64,000 bases of DNA from Flavobacterium covae (GTDB lineage Bacteria > Bacteroidota > Bacteroidia > Flavobacteriales > Flavobacteriaceae): the NCBI GenBank assembly GCA_019565575.1, contig CP067379.1, positions 1,364,001 to 1,428,000 of the forward strand, written 5' to 3'. Shown piece by piece: positions 1-11,613 of this stretch. A program made the position numbers and the translations under genes. Positions within the stretch are counted from its first letter, which is position 1; every line of letters begins with the position of its first letter. The notes below the pieces were generated by a model that worked only from the letters and a program-made list of their open reading frames with translations, was not told the DNA's origin and searched no databases.

Positions 1-4
1 TTAG

Positions 5-34
5 TCGTTATCTCCGTAAAAATTTGTAATTTTG
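5..34 (+). promoter_or_regulatory. Promoter of the glycogen synthase-like gene
   Basis: A TAATTTTG box at 27-34 fits the Bacteroidota -7 consensus TAnnTTTG. The -33 element at the expected distance is weak (TCG instead of TTG, at 5-7). The ATG at 74 lies about 35 bases downstream of the likely start of transcription. Confidence 0.5.
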
Positions 35-73
35 CGTGGATTTGTGTCCAATAAACAAAACAGTAAAGTAAAG

Positions 74-883
74 ATGGAGGATAAAAGGATATTGTATGTA
101 TCATCCGAATTAGTGCCCTATTTGCCTGAAAATGAGGTCTCTTTGATGTCGTTTGATTTACCAAAAATGATTAACGATCAAGGCGGGCAAATTAGAATTT
201 TTATGCCACGTTATGGAAATGTAAATGAAAGAAGGCATCAATTACATGAAGTAATTAGGCTTTCAGGAATGAATTTAGTGGTAAATGATGTTGATATGCC
301 TCTGATTATTAAAGTTGCTTCAATACCTAAGGAACGTATTCAGGTGTACTTTATAGACAATGATGAGTATTTTAAACGCAAGTCTACTTTTACGGATGAA
401 GAAGGCGTGTTGTTTGAAGATAACGATGAGCGTGCCATTTTCTTTGCAAAAGGAGTTGTAGAAACTGTAAAGAAATTAAATTGGGTTCCAGATATTATTC
501 ATGTTCAAGGATGGATGGCTTCGTTATTGCCTATTTATATGAGACATTATTATAAAGACGATGCTTTATTTTCCGAAACTAAAATAGTCACATCTATCTT
601 TAAGGATGGTTATGAAGGAATATTAGATGCACAAATTTCTAAAAAGGTTCAATTTGATGGTGTGCCACAAGAAGCAATTCAAGAATTAGATAACCCAACC
701 TATGAAAATTTGATGATGGTTGCTATTAACCATTCTGACGGGGTTGTGATGGGGTCTGAAGAAATATCGCCAAATTTAACAAAATTTATAGAATCTTCTA
801 AAAAACCTTTTTTACCTTTCGCCTCAAAAGATGTATTCGCAGAAGCTTATACAGAATTTTATAAAACTCAAATATTAGGTTAA
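74..883 (+). CDS. Glycogen/starch synthase-like protein (N-terminal GT5 domain only)
   Basis: The product has 269 residues from the ATG at 74. A longer reading from a TTG at 32 would begin inside the -7 promoter box, so the ATG is preferred. The start MEDKRILYVSSELVPYLPEN resembles the N-terminal ADP-glucose-binding Rossmann lobe of GT5 glycogen synthases. Only about half the usual length (some 470-500 residues) is present and the C-terminal GT-B lobe is missing. From memory, short versions are normal in Flavobacterium, so this is probably not a truncation. It is followed after 4 bases by the DUF4270 gene and then glmS, probably one operon. Catalytic activity is doubtful without the second lobe. 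Confidence 0.75.
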   Translation: MEDKRILYVSSELVPYLPENEVSLMSFDLPKMINDQGGQIRIFMPRYGNVNERRHQLHEVIRLSGMNLVVNDVDMPLIIKVASIPKERIQVYFIDNDEYFKRKSTFTDEEGVLFEDNDERAIFFAKGVVETVKKLNWVPDIIHVQGWMASLLPIYMRHYYKDDALFSETKIVTSIFKDGYEGILDAQISKKVQFDGVPQEAIQELDNPTYENLMMVAINHSDGVVMGSEEISPNLTKFIESSKKPFLPFASKDVFAEAYTEFYKTQILG

Positions 884-887
884 TAAA

Positions 888-2523
888 ATGAATTTCAATA
901 CTTTTGCAAAAAAATCAGTAGTTTTGCTATTCGGTTTTTTATTGTCTTGCGATCAAGATTATAATACATTAGGGGCTGATTTAGTTGGAGATGAAACTTT
1001 TACTTTTTTGGCAGGTGAGGATAAATCAAGTAGTATAACTATTAATGATCTAGATTTAGGCGCAGTTCAGTCTAATAATCTTTCTGTAAATCATTTAGGA
1101 TTGTTAAAGAATGATTATTTTGGAGAGACAACTGCTTCTTTTGTTACGCAATTACAATTAGCAACAGCAGCACCAGTATTTGGAACAGGAATTGAAGTAG
1201 ATAGTGTGGTGCTTTCAGTGCCTTATTTTAGTACTAAATTAAGTACTGATGTTAATGGAAAAGGAACTTATAGACTAGATTCTATTTATACTAATACAAA
1301 AGATTATTACACAGATTTTAAAACAGATAAGTTGCCTGCTTTCAATTTAGAGGTCTTTCGTAATAATTTTGCTTTAAATGATTATGATATAAATGATATT
1401 ACCAAAAATGGAAAATATTATTCAGATCAAGAAAGTGTATTAGATGTAGTAGTAGGAGAAAAATTAAATAATGCTGCTAATCCAAATGAAAACACTAATT
1501 TTAAACCCAATCAAGCTGAGTTTGAAAAGCCAAAAGTAGATGATCTAACACAAAAGTTATTACCTATAAAAGATAATCCAGGGAATGTAGGAGAACGTTT
1601 TTCTCCCCGTATACGTTTACACCTAGATAAATCTCATTTTGAAAATAATATCATAAAAGCTGATTCAAGATATTTAATAAACAATAATGCTTTTGTAAAT
1701 TATTATAAAGGTTTGACATTTAGAGTATCTAGAAACGAAGGCATAATGATGGGGCTAGATTTTAAGAAAGGAGATGTAACAATTTATTACAAACAAGATA
1801 GAACGGATAATAAAGGAAAAGAAATGAAAACCTTCGTTCTTAAAATGACGGGAAATAATTTAAATATTTTAAAACATAATAAGTCGGCTATTTATGCAAG
1901 TGCTCTTTCATCCAATACACCAACGGATAATTTATTCTTAAAAGGTGGTCAAGGATCAATAGCAGAAATCAAAATAGACCAAGCTTTAATTGATGATTTA
2001 AAAAATAAAGGAGCACTCGTTAATGATGCTAGTTTGTATTTTACTGTTGATCCAAATTTTGTAAACTCGCTAAGCAGTAGTAATAAGTCTTTTTATTACC
2101 TTAATCCAATGCGTTTATACTTGTTTAATGCAGAAAAAACAAGATCATTGTTAGATTATACAAATGATATTACCAAGCTAACTAATGTTCCTAAAAAGGA
2201 TAAATATGTTCACGGAGGTATATTACAAAAAGTAAATGATAAATATATGTATCGTATTCGATTAACGGATCATATTAATCAGATTATAAATGATAAAACA
2301 GGCACTTATACCAATGTAAAGTTAGGTCTTGCTATTGCCGAAAGTATTTATATAACGCCTGGAAGCACAGGGATTATCGGCTATAAGTGCATTAAAAAAC
2401 ACAACAAATATTTTAAAAAGTATTCCTTCAACTGCAGTAATAAGCCCTTTAGGTGTTGTTTTAGGAGGAATGCAAGGAGATAATAAAGTTCAATTTAAAA
2501 TAAGCTATACTAAACGAAATTAA
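888..2523 (+). CDS. DUF4270 family lipoprotein (frame broken near 2381)
   Basis: The N-terminus is a lipoprotein signal peptide with lipobox LLSC (Cys about residue 21), so the protein should be anchored in an outer or periplasmic membrane. The body is the DUF4270 family of Bacteroidota, whose function is unknown. The frame read from 888 runs to 2483, but its last ~35 residues are out of character. In the +1 frame from about 2382 the text continues SALKNTTNILKSIPSTAVIS and ends at the TAA at 2521-2523, one base before glmS. One surplus base near 2381 explains this, giving 544 residues after correction. It is sandwiched between the glycogen synthase-like gene and glmS. Confidence 0.8.
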
Positions 2524-2524
2524 T

Positions 2525-4372
2525 ATGTGTGGAATTGTAGGATATATAGGATATAGAGAAGCTTATCCTATTGTAGTAAAAGGGTTAAAAAGATTAGAAT
2601 ATAGAGGTTATGATAGTGCTGGTTTGGTACTGTATGATGGAGAAGACATAAAATTATCTAAAACCAAAGGAAAAGTTTCTGATCTAGAAGAAAAATCTAA
2701 AACAGAAATAACATTAAGTGGAACCATAGGTATTGGTCATACACGTTGGGCTCACACGGAGTCTCCAAATGATGTAAATTCGCATCCTCATACTTCTAAT
2801 TCTGGAGATCTGGTTATTGTTCATAATGGAATTATTGAAAATTATGAACCCTTAAAAAAAAATTAATTAACAGAGGTTATGTTTTTCATTCAGATACAGA
2901 TACAGAAGTATTAGTTAATCTGATAGAAGAAGTTCAAAAACAAGAAAATATAAAATTAGGGAAAGCAGTACAAATTGCTTTAAATCAAGTAGTAGGAGCC
3001 TATGCAATTTGTGTTTTTGACAAGAAAAAACCCAATGAGATAGTAGTAGCTAGACTAGGTAGTCCTTTAGCTATTGGAGTAGCTGAAAACGAATTTTTTA
3101 TAGCTTCAGATGCTTCTCCTTTTATTGAGTACACTTCAAACGCAATCTATTTAGAAGACGAAGAAATGGCTATTATTCGTTTGAAAAAAGGATTAAAAGT
3201 AAGAAAAATTAAAGATGATTCATTAGTACATCCTTATGTTCAAGAACTAAAAATGAACTTAGAACAGATTGAAAAAGGAGGGTATGATCATTTCATGTTA
3301 AAAGAAATTTATGAACAACCTAACGTAATAAAAGATACTTATAGAGGACGTTTGTACTCTAATGAAGGAATCATTAAAATGGCTGGTGTTGAAGATAATT
3401 TAGAGAAATTTACAAATGCCAATAGAATCCTAATAGTTGCTTGTGGTACTTCATGGCATGCAGGTCTAGTAGCAGAATATATTTTTGAAGAGTTTGCTCG
3501 CATTCCAGTAGAAGTAGAATATGCCTCTGAGTTCCGTTATAGAAATCCTATCATTAGCGATAAAGATGTTGTAATTGCAATCTCTCAATCAGGAGAAACA
3601 GCAGATACTTTAGCAGCCATCAAATTAGCAAAAGAAAAAGGAGCGTTTGTATTTGGAGTTTGCAACGTAGTTGGATCTTCTATCTCTAGAGAGTCTCACG
3701 CTGGAGCTTATACACATGCAGGACCAGAAATTGGGGTAGCTTCCACAAAAGCATTTACTACACAAATTACGGTTTTAACCATGATTGCTTTACGTTTGGC
3801 TAAAGCAAAAGGAAGCTTGTCAAAATCAGATTACCATCGTTATTTATCTGAATTAGAGGCAATGCCAGAAAAAGTAGAAGAAACATTGTTAACAAATGAA
3901 GTTTCAAAAGAAATAGCGGAGGTTTATAAAGAAGCTACCAATTGTTTGTACTTAGGTAGAGGGTACAATTTTCCAGTGGCTTTAGAAGGTGCTTTAAAAC
4001 TAAAAGAAATTTCTTATATACATGCTGGAAGGCTATCCAGCAGCAGAAATGAAGCATGGTCCTATTGCATTGATAGATGAGCACATGCCTGTAATTGTTA
4101 TTGCACCTAAACAAGGACACTATGATAAAGTGGTAAGTAATATCCAAGAAATTAAATCCCGTAGTGGTAAAATAATTGCCGTAGTAACTAAAGGAGATGA
4201 ACAAGTGCGCTCTTTAGCAGATCACGTTATTGAAATTCCAGAATGTTCAGACGCTTTATCACCATTATTAACAACTATTCCTTTGCAGTTATTGTCATAC
4301 CATATAGCAGTACTAAGAGGTTGTAATGTAGATCAGCCAAGAAACTTAGCTAAATCAGTTACAGTAGAATAA
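2525..4372 (+). CDS. glmS: Glutamine-fructose-6-phosphate aminotransferase (two frame breaks)
   Basis: GlmS makes glucosamine-6-phosphate from fructose-6-phosphate and glutamine, the first step to UDP-GlcNAc for peptidoglycan and LPS. The start [11 protein letters not shown] carries the N-terminal nucleophile Cys2. The two SIS sugar-isomerase domains include CGTSWHAGL and SQSGETADT. The frame breaks twice. At about 2857-2866 a run of nine A should be ten. At about 4027 GCTGGAAGGC stands where [14 protein letters not shown] requires GCTGAAGGC. Corrected length is 615 residues, normal for GlmS. The gene is essential in most bacteria, so the breaks are more likely sequence errors than decay. Confidence 0.93.
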
Positions 4373-4385
4373 TTATACGTAGTAT

Positions 4386-4433
4386 AATAAAAAAGCGGTA
4401 GTCTTGTTTTAGAGACTACCGCTTTTATTTTTA
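4386..4433. terminator. Bidirectional terminator between glmS and the S9 peptidase
   Basis: A perfect 14-bp stem, AAAAGCGGTAGTCT (4391-4404) and its complement (4413-4426), is closed by an 8-base loop and flanked by A and T runs on both sides. It serves two convergent genes. Confidence 0.85.
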
Positions 4434-6347
4434 TAGTGTTTCTTTAAGCCATTTAAAAAATTCGCGTTGCCATACCAATGCGTTTTGTGGTTTTAAAACC
4501 CAGTGGTTTTCTTCTGGAAAATGTAAAAAACGACTTTTTATTCCTTTTAATTGAGCTGCTTGAAAAGCTTCTTGACCTTGTCCTAACGGAACTCTATAGT
4601 CTTTTCCTCCTTGTATAATAAGAATAGGAGTAGTCCAGTTATTAATTAAATGAATTGGGTTAAAATCGTTGTACGTTTTTTGTGCAACAATGTTATTTTT
4701 TTCCCAATAAGCCCCTCCTGAATCCCAGTTTGTAAAGAACACTTCTTCTGTAGTTCCATACATACTTTGGGTGTTAAAGATACCACAATGTGAAATAAAT
4801 GTTTTAAAACGATTGTTGTGAATTCCCGCTAAGTAAAATACTGAGTACCCACCATAGCTTGCACCTACAGCACCTAATCGGGTTTTGTCTACATAAGATT
4901 CTTTTGTTATATCGTCAATAGCTGATAAATAATCATCCATTACTTGACCACCCCAATCTTTGCTAATTTGTTCATTCCATTTTACACCATGACCAGGCAT
5001 TCCTCTACGGTTTGGAGCAACTACTATATAGCCTTGTGATGCAATTGTTTGAAAATTCCAACGAAAAGAATAATATTGAGTTAAGGCACTTTGTGGTCCT
5101 CCTTGGCAGTATAATAGAGTAGGGTATTTTTTTGTAGCATCAAAATTTGGTGGAAGTATAATCCAAACCAACATTTTTTTACCATCTGTAGTGGTTACGT
5201 AACGTCTCTCTGTTTTACATAAATTTAAATTTTTATAAATTTCTGTATTAACATGAGTTATCTGATTCCAAGATTTGTTTTTTAAATGATAAGAATAAAT
5301 TTCAGAAGCATGATTGATGTCATTTCTCATCAAAAGAATTTGATCAGGTGTAAAATCTATAATCTGCGTTATGTCAAAATCACCATTGGTAATTTGTTTA
5401 ACTCCAATAGCTATTTTGGTCAATCCTGGAAAGTTTACTTCAAATAATTGCTTTGTGCCATCTATAGGAGCAATAAAATAGATTTTTTTTCCATCTTTAC
5501 TCCATTTAAAACTCTCTACAGTTCCATCCCAGTTAGCAGTTAGGTTGATTTCAATTCCTTTATGTTTTACAATAATATCATTTTTATCAGCTTCGTAACC
5601 ATCTTGTTTCATCTGTAGCCAAGTAAGATCGCCGTTTGGTGAAAAATCAGGATGTGTGTCATAACCCGGATTATTAGGTGTAAGATTTACAGTTTGTTTA
5701 GTTTCAATATTATATTGGTATAAATCAGTGTTAGTACTGGTTGCATAAGCCGTTCCAGTCTTTTTTTTACAGACATAGATGATGTTTTTACTATCAGGAG
5801 ACCAAATATAATCTTCATCACCACCAAATGGTTTTTGTGGAGCATCATAAGGTTCTCCTTCCATAATGTCTATAGCTGGAGCCAAACGTACATTAGGTGC
5901 AGGTACTCCGCCAAAGAAGACATGATTGTATGTGCCATCTCGCCAAGTATCCCAATGACGATAATCAAGACCGTCATAAACTTGAGCATCTGACAGAGAT
6001 AATTCTGGGTAAAAATCTTTTCCTAATACAGGAGTTATTTTAACTTCTTTATCAGAAAGTAAGTACATTCCATCAGGAGAAATGTTCTTGTTTTTTATCA
6101 ATTCTGTGTACTCTTTAATTTCACTGGCATTACCACCTGTAATAGAAATGCTATAAAATTTACTAGTAGATTTGTTTTCCTCAATAGATGGGGTAGCTAC
6201 TTTATAAATAATATTTTTTCCATCTTTTGATACTCCAAGAGGTGTTACACGACCTAATTTCCATAATAAATCAGGAGTCATGATGTTTTGTGCGATTCCA
6301 GAATTAATACTCATAAGCGTTACGCTTAATAGCGCTAGTTTTTTCAT
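4431..6347 (-). CDS. Secreted S9 family prolyl oligopeptidase-like peptidase
   Basis: A serine peptidase of the dipeptidyl-peptidase/acylaminoacyl-peptidase type (S9). The start at 6347 (MKKLALLSVTLMSINSGIAQ) gives a clean signal peptide. An upstream start at 6398 would lie inside the end of the adjacent insertion sequence and is rejected. The middle is a TolB/WD-like beta-propeller (for example SPDSKNIIYV, SPNGDLTW). The C-terminal alpha/beta hydrolase domain has the nucleophile motif GASYGGY, the Asp in GGKDYRVP and the His in ENHWV. The frame is intact, about 638 residues. It probably acts outside the cytoplasm on peptides. The IS element lies just upstream and may have displaced its native promoter. 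Confidence 0.9.
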   Translation of the reverse strand: MKKLALLSVTLMSINSGIAQNIMTPDLLWKLGRVTPLGVSKDGKNIIYKVATPSIEENKSTSKFYSISITGGNASEIKEYTELIKNKNISPDGMYLLSDKEVKITPVLGKDFYPELSLSDAQVYDGLDYRHWDTWRDGTYNHVFFGGVPAPNVRLAPAIDIMEGEPYDAPQKPFGGDEDYIWSPDSKNIIYVCKKKTGTAYATSTNTDLYQYNIETKQTVNLTPNNPGYDTHPDFSPNGDLTWLQMKQDGYEADKNDIIVKHKGIEINLTANWDGTVESFKWSKDGKKIYFIAPIDGTKQLFEVNFPGLTKIAIGVKQITNGDFDITQIIDFTPDQILLMRNDINHASEIYSYHLKNKSWNQITHVNTEIYKNLNLCKTERRYVTTTDGKKMLVWIILPPNFDATKKYPTLLYCQGGPQSALTQYYSFRWNFQTIASQGYIVVAPNRRGMPGHGVKWNEQISKDWGGQVMDDYLSAIDDITKESYVDKTRLGAVGASYGGYSVFYLAGIHNNRFKTFISHCGIFNTQSMYGTTEEVFFTNWDSGGAYWEKNNIVAQKTYNDFNPIHLINNWTTPILIIQGGKDYRVPLGQGQEAFQAAQLKGIKSRFLHFPEENHWVLKPQNALVWQREFFKWLKETL

Positions 6348-6383
6348 TTTTGATCTTTTTGCTAAAATAATGATTTTATTAAA

Positions 6384-8161
6384 AAAGAGGCTGTCCAAAA
6401 AGTTTAGGACAGCCTTTTTTATTGCTGTTTTACTCTAAAACATGTATTTTAGAGGTGACAAAAAACAAGCAATGGCTAAAGTAACATTTAAAAACCAGAC
6501 AGGCAATTCTCCAGAACTTTTTCCAATCAATATTTTTGATAAAATTGATGATAACCACCCTGTTCGACTGGTCGATTCTATAGTTGACAGACTTGATATT
6601 AGCGACATAGTTAAGCTTTATCGCGGTGGTGGATGCTCTGCTTACCATCCTAGAATGCTAATCAAAGTATTGTTTTATAGCTATTTGTCAAATATCTATT
6701 CTTGCCGAAAAATAGCCAAAGCACTTAATGAGAACATTCATTTTATGTTTATCTCAGGCAATTCCACTCCTGGGTTTAGAACCATTAACGAGTTTAGAGG
6801 CAAAATTTTGAAAGATAAAATCAAAGTTTTATTCGCAGAAGTAGTAAAAATATTGGTCGACCTAGGTTATATAAGCCTTGATGTTCAATATATTGATGGT
6901 ACTAAAATTGAAGCAAAATCCAACAAATACACCTTTGTTTGGCGTGGTTCGGTTGAAAAATACAAAGAGAAATTAGAAGTAAAAATCAACACTATTTTAT
7001 CTGATATAGAAAACAGTATACAATCAGAAAACCAAGAACTTAACCAAGAAGCATTGCCAAAAAAAATCAATTCAGATGAATTAAAAGAAAAGCTATCAGA
7101 ATTGAATAAAAAGTTAAAAGAACCGACTAAGAAACAGGTAAAAGAACTACAGAAATTACAGGAAGAACACCTTCCAAGATTAGAGAAATACGAAAAGGAT
7201 TTAGAAATACTTGGAAATAGAAACTCTTATAGTAAGACAGACCCTGACGCTACTTTTATGAGAATGAAGGAAGATCATATGAGAAATGGGCAACTCAAAC
7301 CAGCTTACAACCCTCAAATATCAACTGAAAATCAATTTATTACACACGTTTCTATACATCAAACGACCAACGATACCAACACATTAGAGTCACACTTAAA
7401 CAGTTTTGAAGAAAACTATAATAGACAAAGTAAAGAAGTTGTCGCCGATGCTGGATATGGCAGTGAAGAAAATTACCAAATGCTTAAAAACAAGCAAATT
7501 GAGCCCTTTGTAAAGTACAATTATTTTCATGCAGAGCAGAAAAAGAAACTTAAAGAGAATCCTTTTTAGTGCAAAATTTATTTTACAATCAACAATACGA
7601 TTTCTATATCTGTCCTATGGGGCAAAAAATGGAAAACATAGGAATAGGTAAGCGAATCTCTAGCAATGGATATGAATCAGAAGTGACTTATTATCAAGCT
7701 AAACGATGCGAAGGATGCCCATTGAGAAGTTTATGCCACAAAGCAAAAGGGAATCGAAAAATAGAAGTCAATCACCCTCTAAATTGCCTAAAAAACGAAG
7801 CTAAAGAATTACTAAACTCAAAAAAGGACACAAACACAGAAGTAAAAGACCTGTTGAAGTAGAGGCAGTATTCGGACAACTAAAAAACAACAATAAATTT
7901 AATCGGTTTACATTTTTTGGGTTAGAAATGGTAGAAATGGAGTTTCTACTAATGGCGCTTGGTCATAATTTCAGAAAAATGGTGGCTACAACTACAGATT
8001 CAATGAAAAAAGCTTTTAAAACAACTCGTTCTTGCTCAACATACAACTATATGACTCGATTTTGCCTTCTAATTGTTTTTGAAAAATTAAATTTTACTAG
8101 CAATCACCAATATCGTGAATTTGCGGCATAAAAAAAGCTGCCCTTTTAGGACAGCCTCTTT
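6384..8161 (+). mobile_element. IS1182-type insertion sequence
   Basis: The element is about 1.78 kb. It is bounded by the perfect 13-bp inverted repeat AAAGAGGCTGTCC (6384-6396) and its complement (8149-8161). Just inside the left end GGCTGTCC pairs with GGACAGCC across ten bases, forming a hairpin. The right end has a weaker counterpart (GCTGCC...GGACAGC). The transposase gene fills the interior. I see no convincing target-site duplication. It sits between the S9 peptidase and the metalloprotease gene. Its ends are shared with small non-autonomous repeats elsewhere in the window. Confidence 0.85.
6472..8131 (+). CDS. IS1182 family transposase (two frame breaks)
   Basis: The start [18 protein letters not shown], followed by [20 protein letters not shown] and [19 protein letters not shown], matches the IS1182 transposase group with its DDE domain. 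Asp lies in YIDGTK and in [12 protein letters not shown], and a final Glu is expected in [11 protein letters not shown] cysteine cluster ([10 protein letters not shown]) is visible near the C-terminal third. The frame breaks at about 7566 (five T where six are needed) and 7826 (six A where seven are needed). Correcting both gives 553 residues. Both breaks are of the homopolymer type seen throughout the window, so the element may be intact in the organism. Confidence 0.85.
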
Positions 8162-8188
8162 GGTTGGGGGTTGGGTTAATTATCAAAG

Positions 8189-11100
8189 TTATTCTTTGAT
8201 AAAGCGTTTAGTAACAGTTGAATGCAAATCAGAAACTTCTAATATATAGTTTCCAGCCTTACAATTGGTTACATTGATTTGTTCATTGTTTATTTTTCCT
8301 TCTAAAACTATTTGTCCAACTAGGTTATATACTTTATACGTTGCCATTTCAGAAATACCTTTAATAGTAAGTATTTCGGAAGTTGGAATAGGGAATACAG
8401 TAATTTCAAAACCTGAGGCAATATTTTTTTGATTTTCTTTAGCACTTGAAGTAATGTTAATAGTGTAATCTTCTACTTGTCCATAAGAAAAAGTTTCACA
8501 TGAAGTAGGAATCCCATTGTACTTCATAGATATTCTCATTCTAGTTGCTCCTAAAATTGCTGTTGCTGGAATTGTAAATGTACCAGAAACGGGTGTTGTA
8601 GTAGAAGGGGCTTTAGTCCAAACAGTTTCACCTGCATCTGTAAAATCACCATCTTGATTATAATCAATAAAAAGGGCATAGCCTTCAGGATAAGTTGTTG
8701 AGTTCCATGATGGAGTAATTGTTATCGTTTGAGTTGAACTTCTTACTGCTGAAGTAGATAGAGTTGTAAAGTTTTCGTAACCAACAGTGCTAGTAGAAGT
8801 ATTATTAATTGTTCCAATTACAACTTTTCCTATTTTTTCATCAGCAGTACTATTGCCTTTTGAAGTGCAATAAGTAAGTGTGTTAGATAGTGTAGTTACG
8901 CTAACAATATTACTTGCAATAGAAATATTACCCGCGGCATCTTTTGCTTTCACTGTAAAAGAATAGGTTGTAGAAGGGGTTAAGCCTGTTACGTTATAAG
9001 TTTTAGATGTAATGGAACCCAATAAAGTAGTTCCTTGATATATTTCATATCCTGTAACGCCTACATTGTCAGTATCACCATTCCAAGATAAGTTAGTAGA
9101 AGAAGTTGTTGTACCAGATGCACTTAATATTGGAGCAGTTGGAGCAGTTGTGTCAATTACATTAGCTAAAGTTGTTACGCTAACAACATTGCTTGCAATA
9201 GAAATATTACCCGCGGCATCTTTTGCTTTCACTGTAAAAGAATAGGTTGTAGAAGGGGTTAAGCCTGTTACGTTATAAGTTTTAGATGTAATGGAACCCA
9301 ATAAAGTAGTTCCTTGATACACATCATATCCTATAACACCTACATTATCAGTGTCACCATTCCAAGATAAGTTTGTAGAAGAAGTTGTTGTGCCAGATGC
9401 GCTTAAGACAGGAGCTGTTGGTGGTATAGTATCAGATGTACTTAGGTTTACAGTAATATTTGCATTGTTAACATCAAAAAGATATGATTTGATCCTTTAA
9501 CCATAATTCGGCCTGTAGTAGTAGCAGTATTAGGTATTGTTATATTTTCGGATCCATCATTAGGTGTTCCTGCTAATAAAGTTGTCCAAGTTGCACCATT
9601 ATTTGTTGACCATAAAATATCTACATTAGAGCAGTTAACACCATTTGCAGTGGTACCTGCTACGTTCCAAGTTATTAATTGAGAAGTGCCTCCTGTATAA
9701 GAAGTTTCGCTTCCTTGAGAAGTAATAGCAAAAGGGCCAGCAGTTCCATTAACTGTTACGATCATATCATCAGAGTTGTTAGCACCACCACCAGCTCTGT
9801 TATCACGAACGGTAAAACGGAAATTCATAGTTCTAGTAATAGAAGGTAAAGCTTCTACTAAAATTTCAGAACCTTGTGTAGTAGTTGCTCCTGTTAGAAT
9901 AGAAGCCATTTGAGGAAAATATCTCGAAGGAATTGTTGTAGGGGTATAAGATCTAAAAATAGGACCAGACACCTTGGTTGTACTAGCAGCAGAACTTGTT
10001 CCAGTTTGGGTTGAAGTAGCACTGTCAAATTGTTCCCAAATATAAGTTAAGACATCTCCATTAGCATCAGTTCCTGTACCAGTAAGAACAAACGGAGTGC
10101 TTTTTGGAATAGTAAAATCTAATCCAGCATTTGCAGTTGGAATAGCATTACCTGTTGGAGTGTTTACAGCGCACGCTTTTGTTTTTATATTGTTAGTAAC
10201 TTGTTGAATGCTATAAGCGTGAAAATAAGCGTCAGAATGAGCTTGAACATCTTGTGGTGTAATGCCAGCATATCCCATAATTGTAGACCCAGAACCTGGC
10301 TCCATATTAGCTCCAGTTCTTTCTTTACTATGAGAGTGTGTATGATTAGCACCAAATTGATGCCCCATTTCATGCGCAACATAGTCAATATCAAAATTGT
10401 CTCCTTGTGGTATTCCATCACCAGGAGATGTATATCCAGAACCTTTGTTTTGATCGGTCGTGCTAGAAGTGTCATCTACACAAATACAGCCAATACAACC
10501 CGCGTTACCACCACCTCCAGAAGCACCAAATAAGTGTCCTATGTCATAAGCTCCATTGCCAATGGTATTGGTTAGGTTATTTTGTAACTCAGTATTCCAT
10601 GCGCCTCCTGAACCTGTAGAAGCAACGGAATAAGGATCCGTAGAAGCATTTGTATAAATAAGTACATCATTATTTGCAATCAGGTTCATTCTGGTATTAA
10701 AATCTTTTTCAAAAACACCATTTACTCGAGTCATTGTGGCATTTATAGCAGCCAATGCTTGTGCTACGGTACCACCAAAATAAGTCGTGTATTCACCTGT
10801 TACGGATAATGCTAAACGAAAAGTTCTTAAAGTGCCATCATCTGCATTAGGGCGTAAATTAGTTCCAGAAACTTTAAAACTTGGTTCTATTTTATCAATT
10901 ACTTTACATTCAAATGGTGATAAGTTTTCTTTTTATCAGCTTTTTTATAAACAGAATAAGTCTTTAAATCTTTAGAATAAGGTTCAATGAATGAAGCTGA
11001 TTTTCCAGCATTTAATGTCATAGACTTAAATCCTAAAGGAGACATACTAAAATAAGCAGTAGAAGTAGGATTGTCAATGCCAATTCCTATGTACGATCGG

Positions 11101-11412
11101 ATTTGAGGATATTTAGCTTGTAAAGCAGCATCCATATTAGAGTTTTCGTAAACTTTAAATTTTTCTAACTTTCCTTCCAGCATTTGGAAGTGAAATAACG
11201 GTTGAAGAACTAGAACGACCAAATCGGTTAGGAGATTTAGATAATTGTTTTCTGATCAAATCAATATTCAAGTCAAAAAGGTTCTTCTCAGGAAGTTGTG
11301 TTTTGTATTCTATTAGGGTTCTATGATTGGTATTGGTACGTTTCCATAAGCCATCTTGACCCAATACAACTCCTGTTGCCAATAAGGCAATTAAAAGTAA
11401 TTTCTTTTTCAT
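8189..11412 (-). CDS. Secreted reprolysin-like metalloprotease with FN3, GEVED and T9SS sorting domains (three frame breaks)
   Basis: The product is about 1,074 residues after correction. It starts at 11412 with signal peptide MKKKLLLIALLATGVVLGQ. The zinc motif HEMGHQFGANHTH (HExxHxxGxxH, near residues 347-357) marks an M12B/metzincin-type protease. Cysteine-rich text CIGCICVDD precedes it. Downstream are a beta-rich region, two almost identical fibronectin type III domains, a GEVED domain (IDYNQDGDFTDAGE) and a C-terminal type IX secretion sorting domain ending VTKRFIKE. Breaks lie at about 11178 (CTTCCAG for CTTCAG), 10925 (one A lost) and 9480 (one T lost on the coding strand). It is probably exported by the type IX system as an extracellular protease and possible virulence factor. 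Confidence 0.88.
8897..9427 (-). repeat. Tandem duplication of the FN3-coding segment
   Basis: Two copies of about 255 bp (8897-9150 and 9174-9427, offset 277 bases) encode fibronectin type III domains that differ by few bases. Both contain the same run reading TLLGSITSKTYNVTGLTPS. Such near-identity at DNA level points to a recent duplication or ongoing gene conversion. Confidence 0.8.
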
Positions 11413-11567
11413 TTTGTTGGTTGGTGTTAATAATGGCTGCGAATATATTTATATTTTTTTAATAAAATGAAATAAATTATAATAAAATACGTTAAAAAAA
11501 ATAGTTTAAAATAGGTAAAGTGCAATTTATTAGTGAAATACTTGTAAATATTTGTTTTTTTAAACAA

Positions 11568-11597
11568 AAAAAGCAGCTCGTTTAAAGCTGCTTTTTT
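11568..11597. terminator. Terminator downstream of tyrS
   Basis: The stem AAAAAGCAGCT pairs with AGCTGCTTTTT across a short loop, with A and T tracts on both flanks. It lies just past the tyrS stop codon in the tyrS direction. Confidence 0.75.
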
Positions 11598-11613
11598 GTG
11601 TTAAAATATATGT

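Noticed and set aside
32..73. TTG start for the glycogen synthase-like gene
   Set aside because: The TTG is part of the -7 promoter box; the ATG at 74 fits the family start.
2525..4372. Programmed frameshifting or splitting of glmS
   Set aside because: One break is a run-length error and the other the recurring CTGAAG indel; GlmS is a single chain in all bacteria I know.
4431..6398. Start of the S9 peptidase at 6398
   Set aside because: The extra 17 residues would be encoded by the IS end; the ATG at 6347 gives a proper signal peptide.
6370..8175. Target-site duplication of the IS element
   Set aside because: Flanking bases (TTAA-rich on the left, GGTTGGGG on the right) do not repeat.
10185..10533. 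Open frames in other phases of the metalloprotease gene
   Set aside because: They overlap the zinc-motif coding region and are shadows of the real frame.
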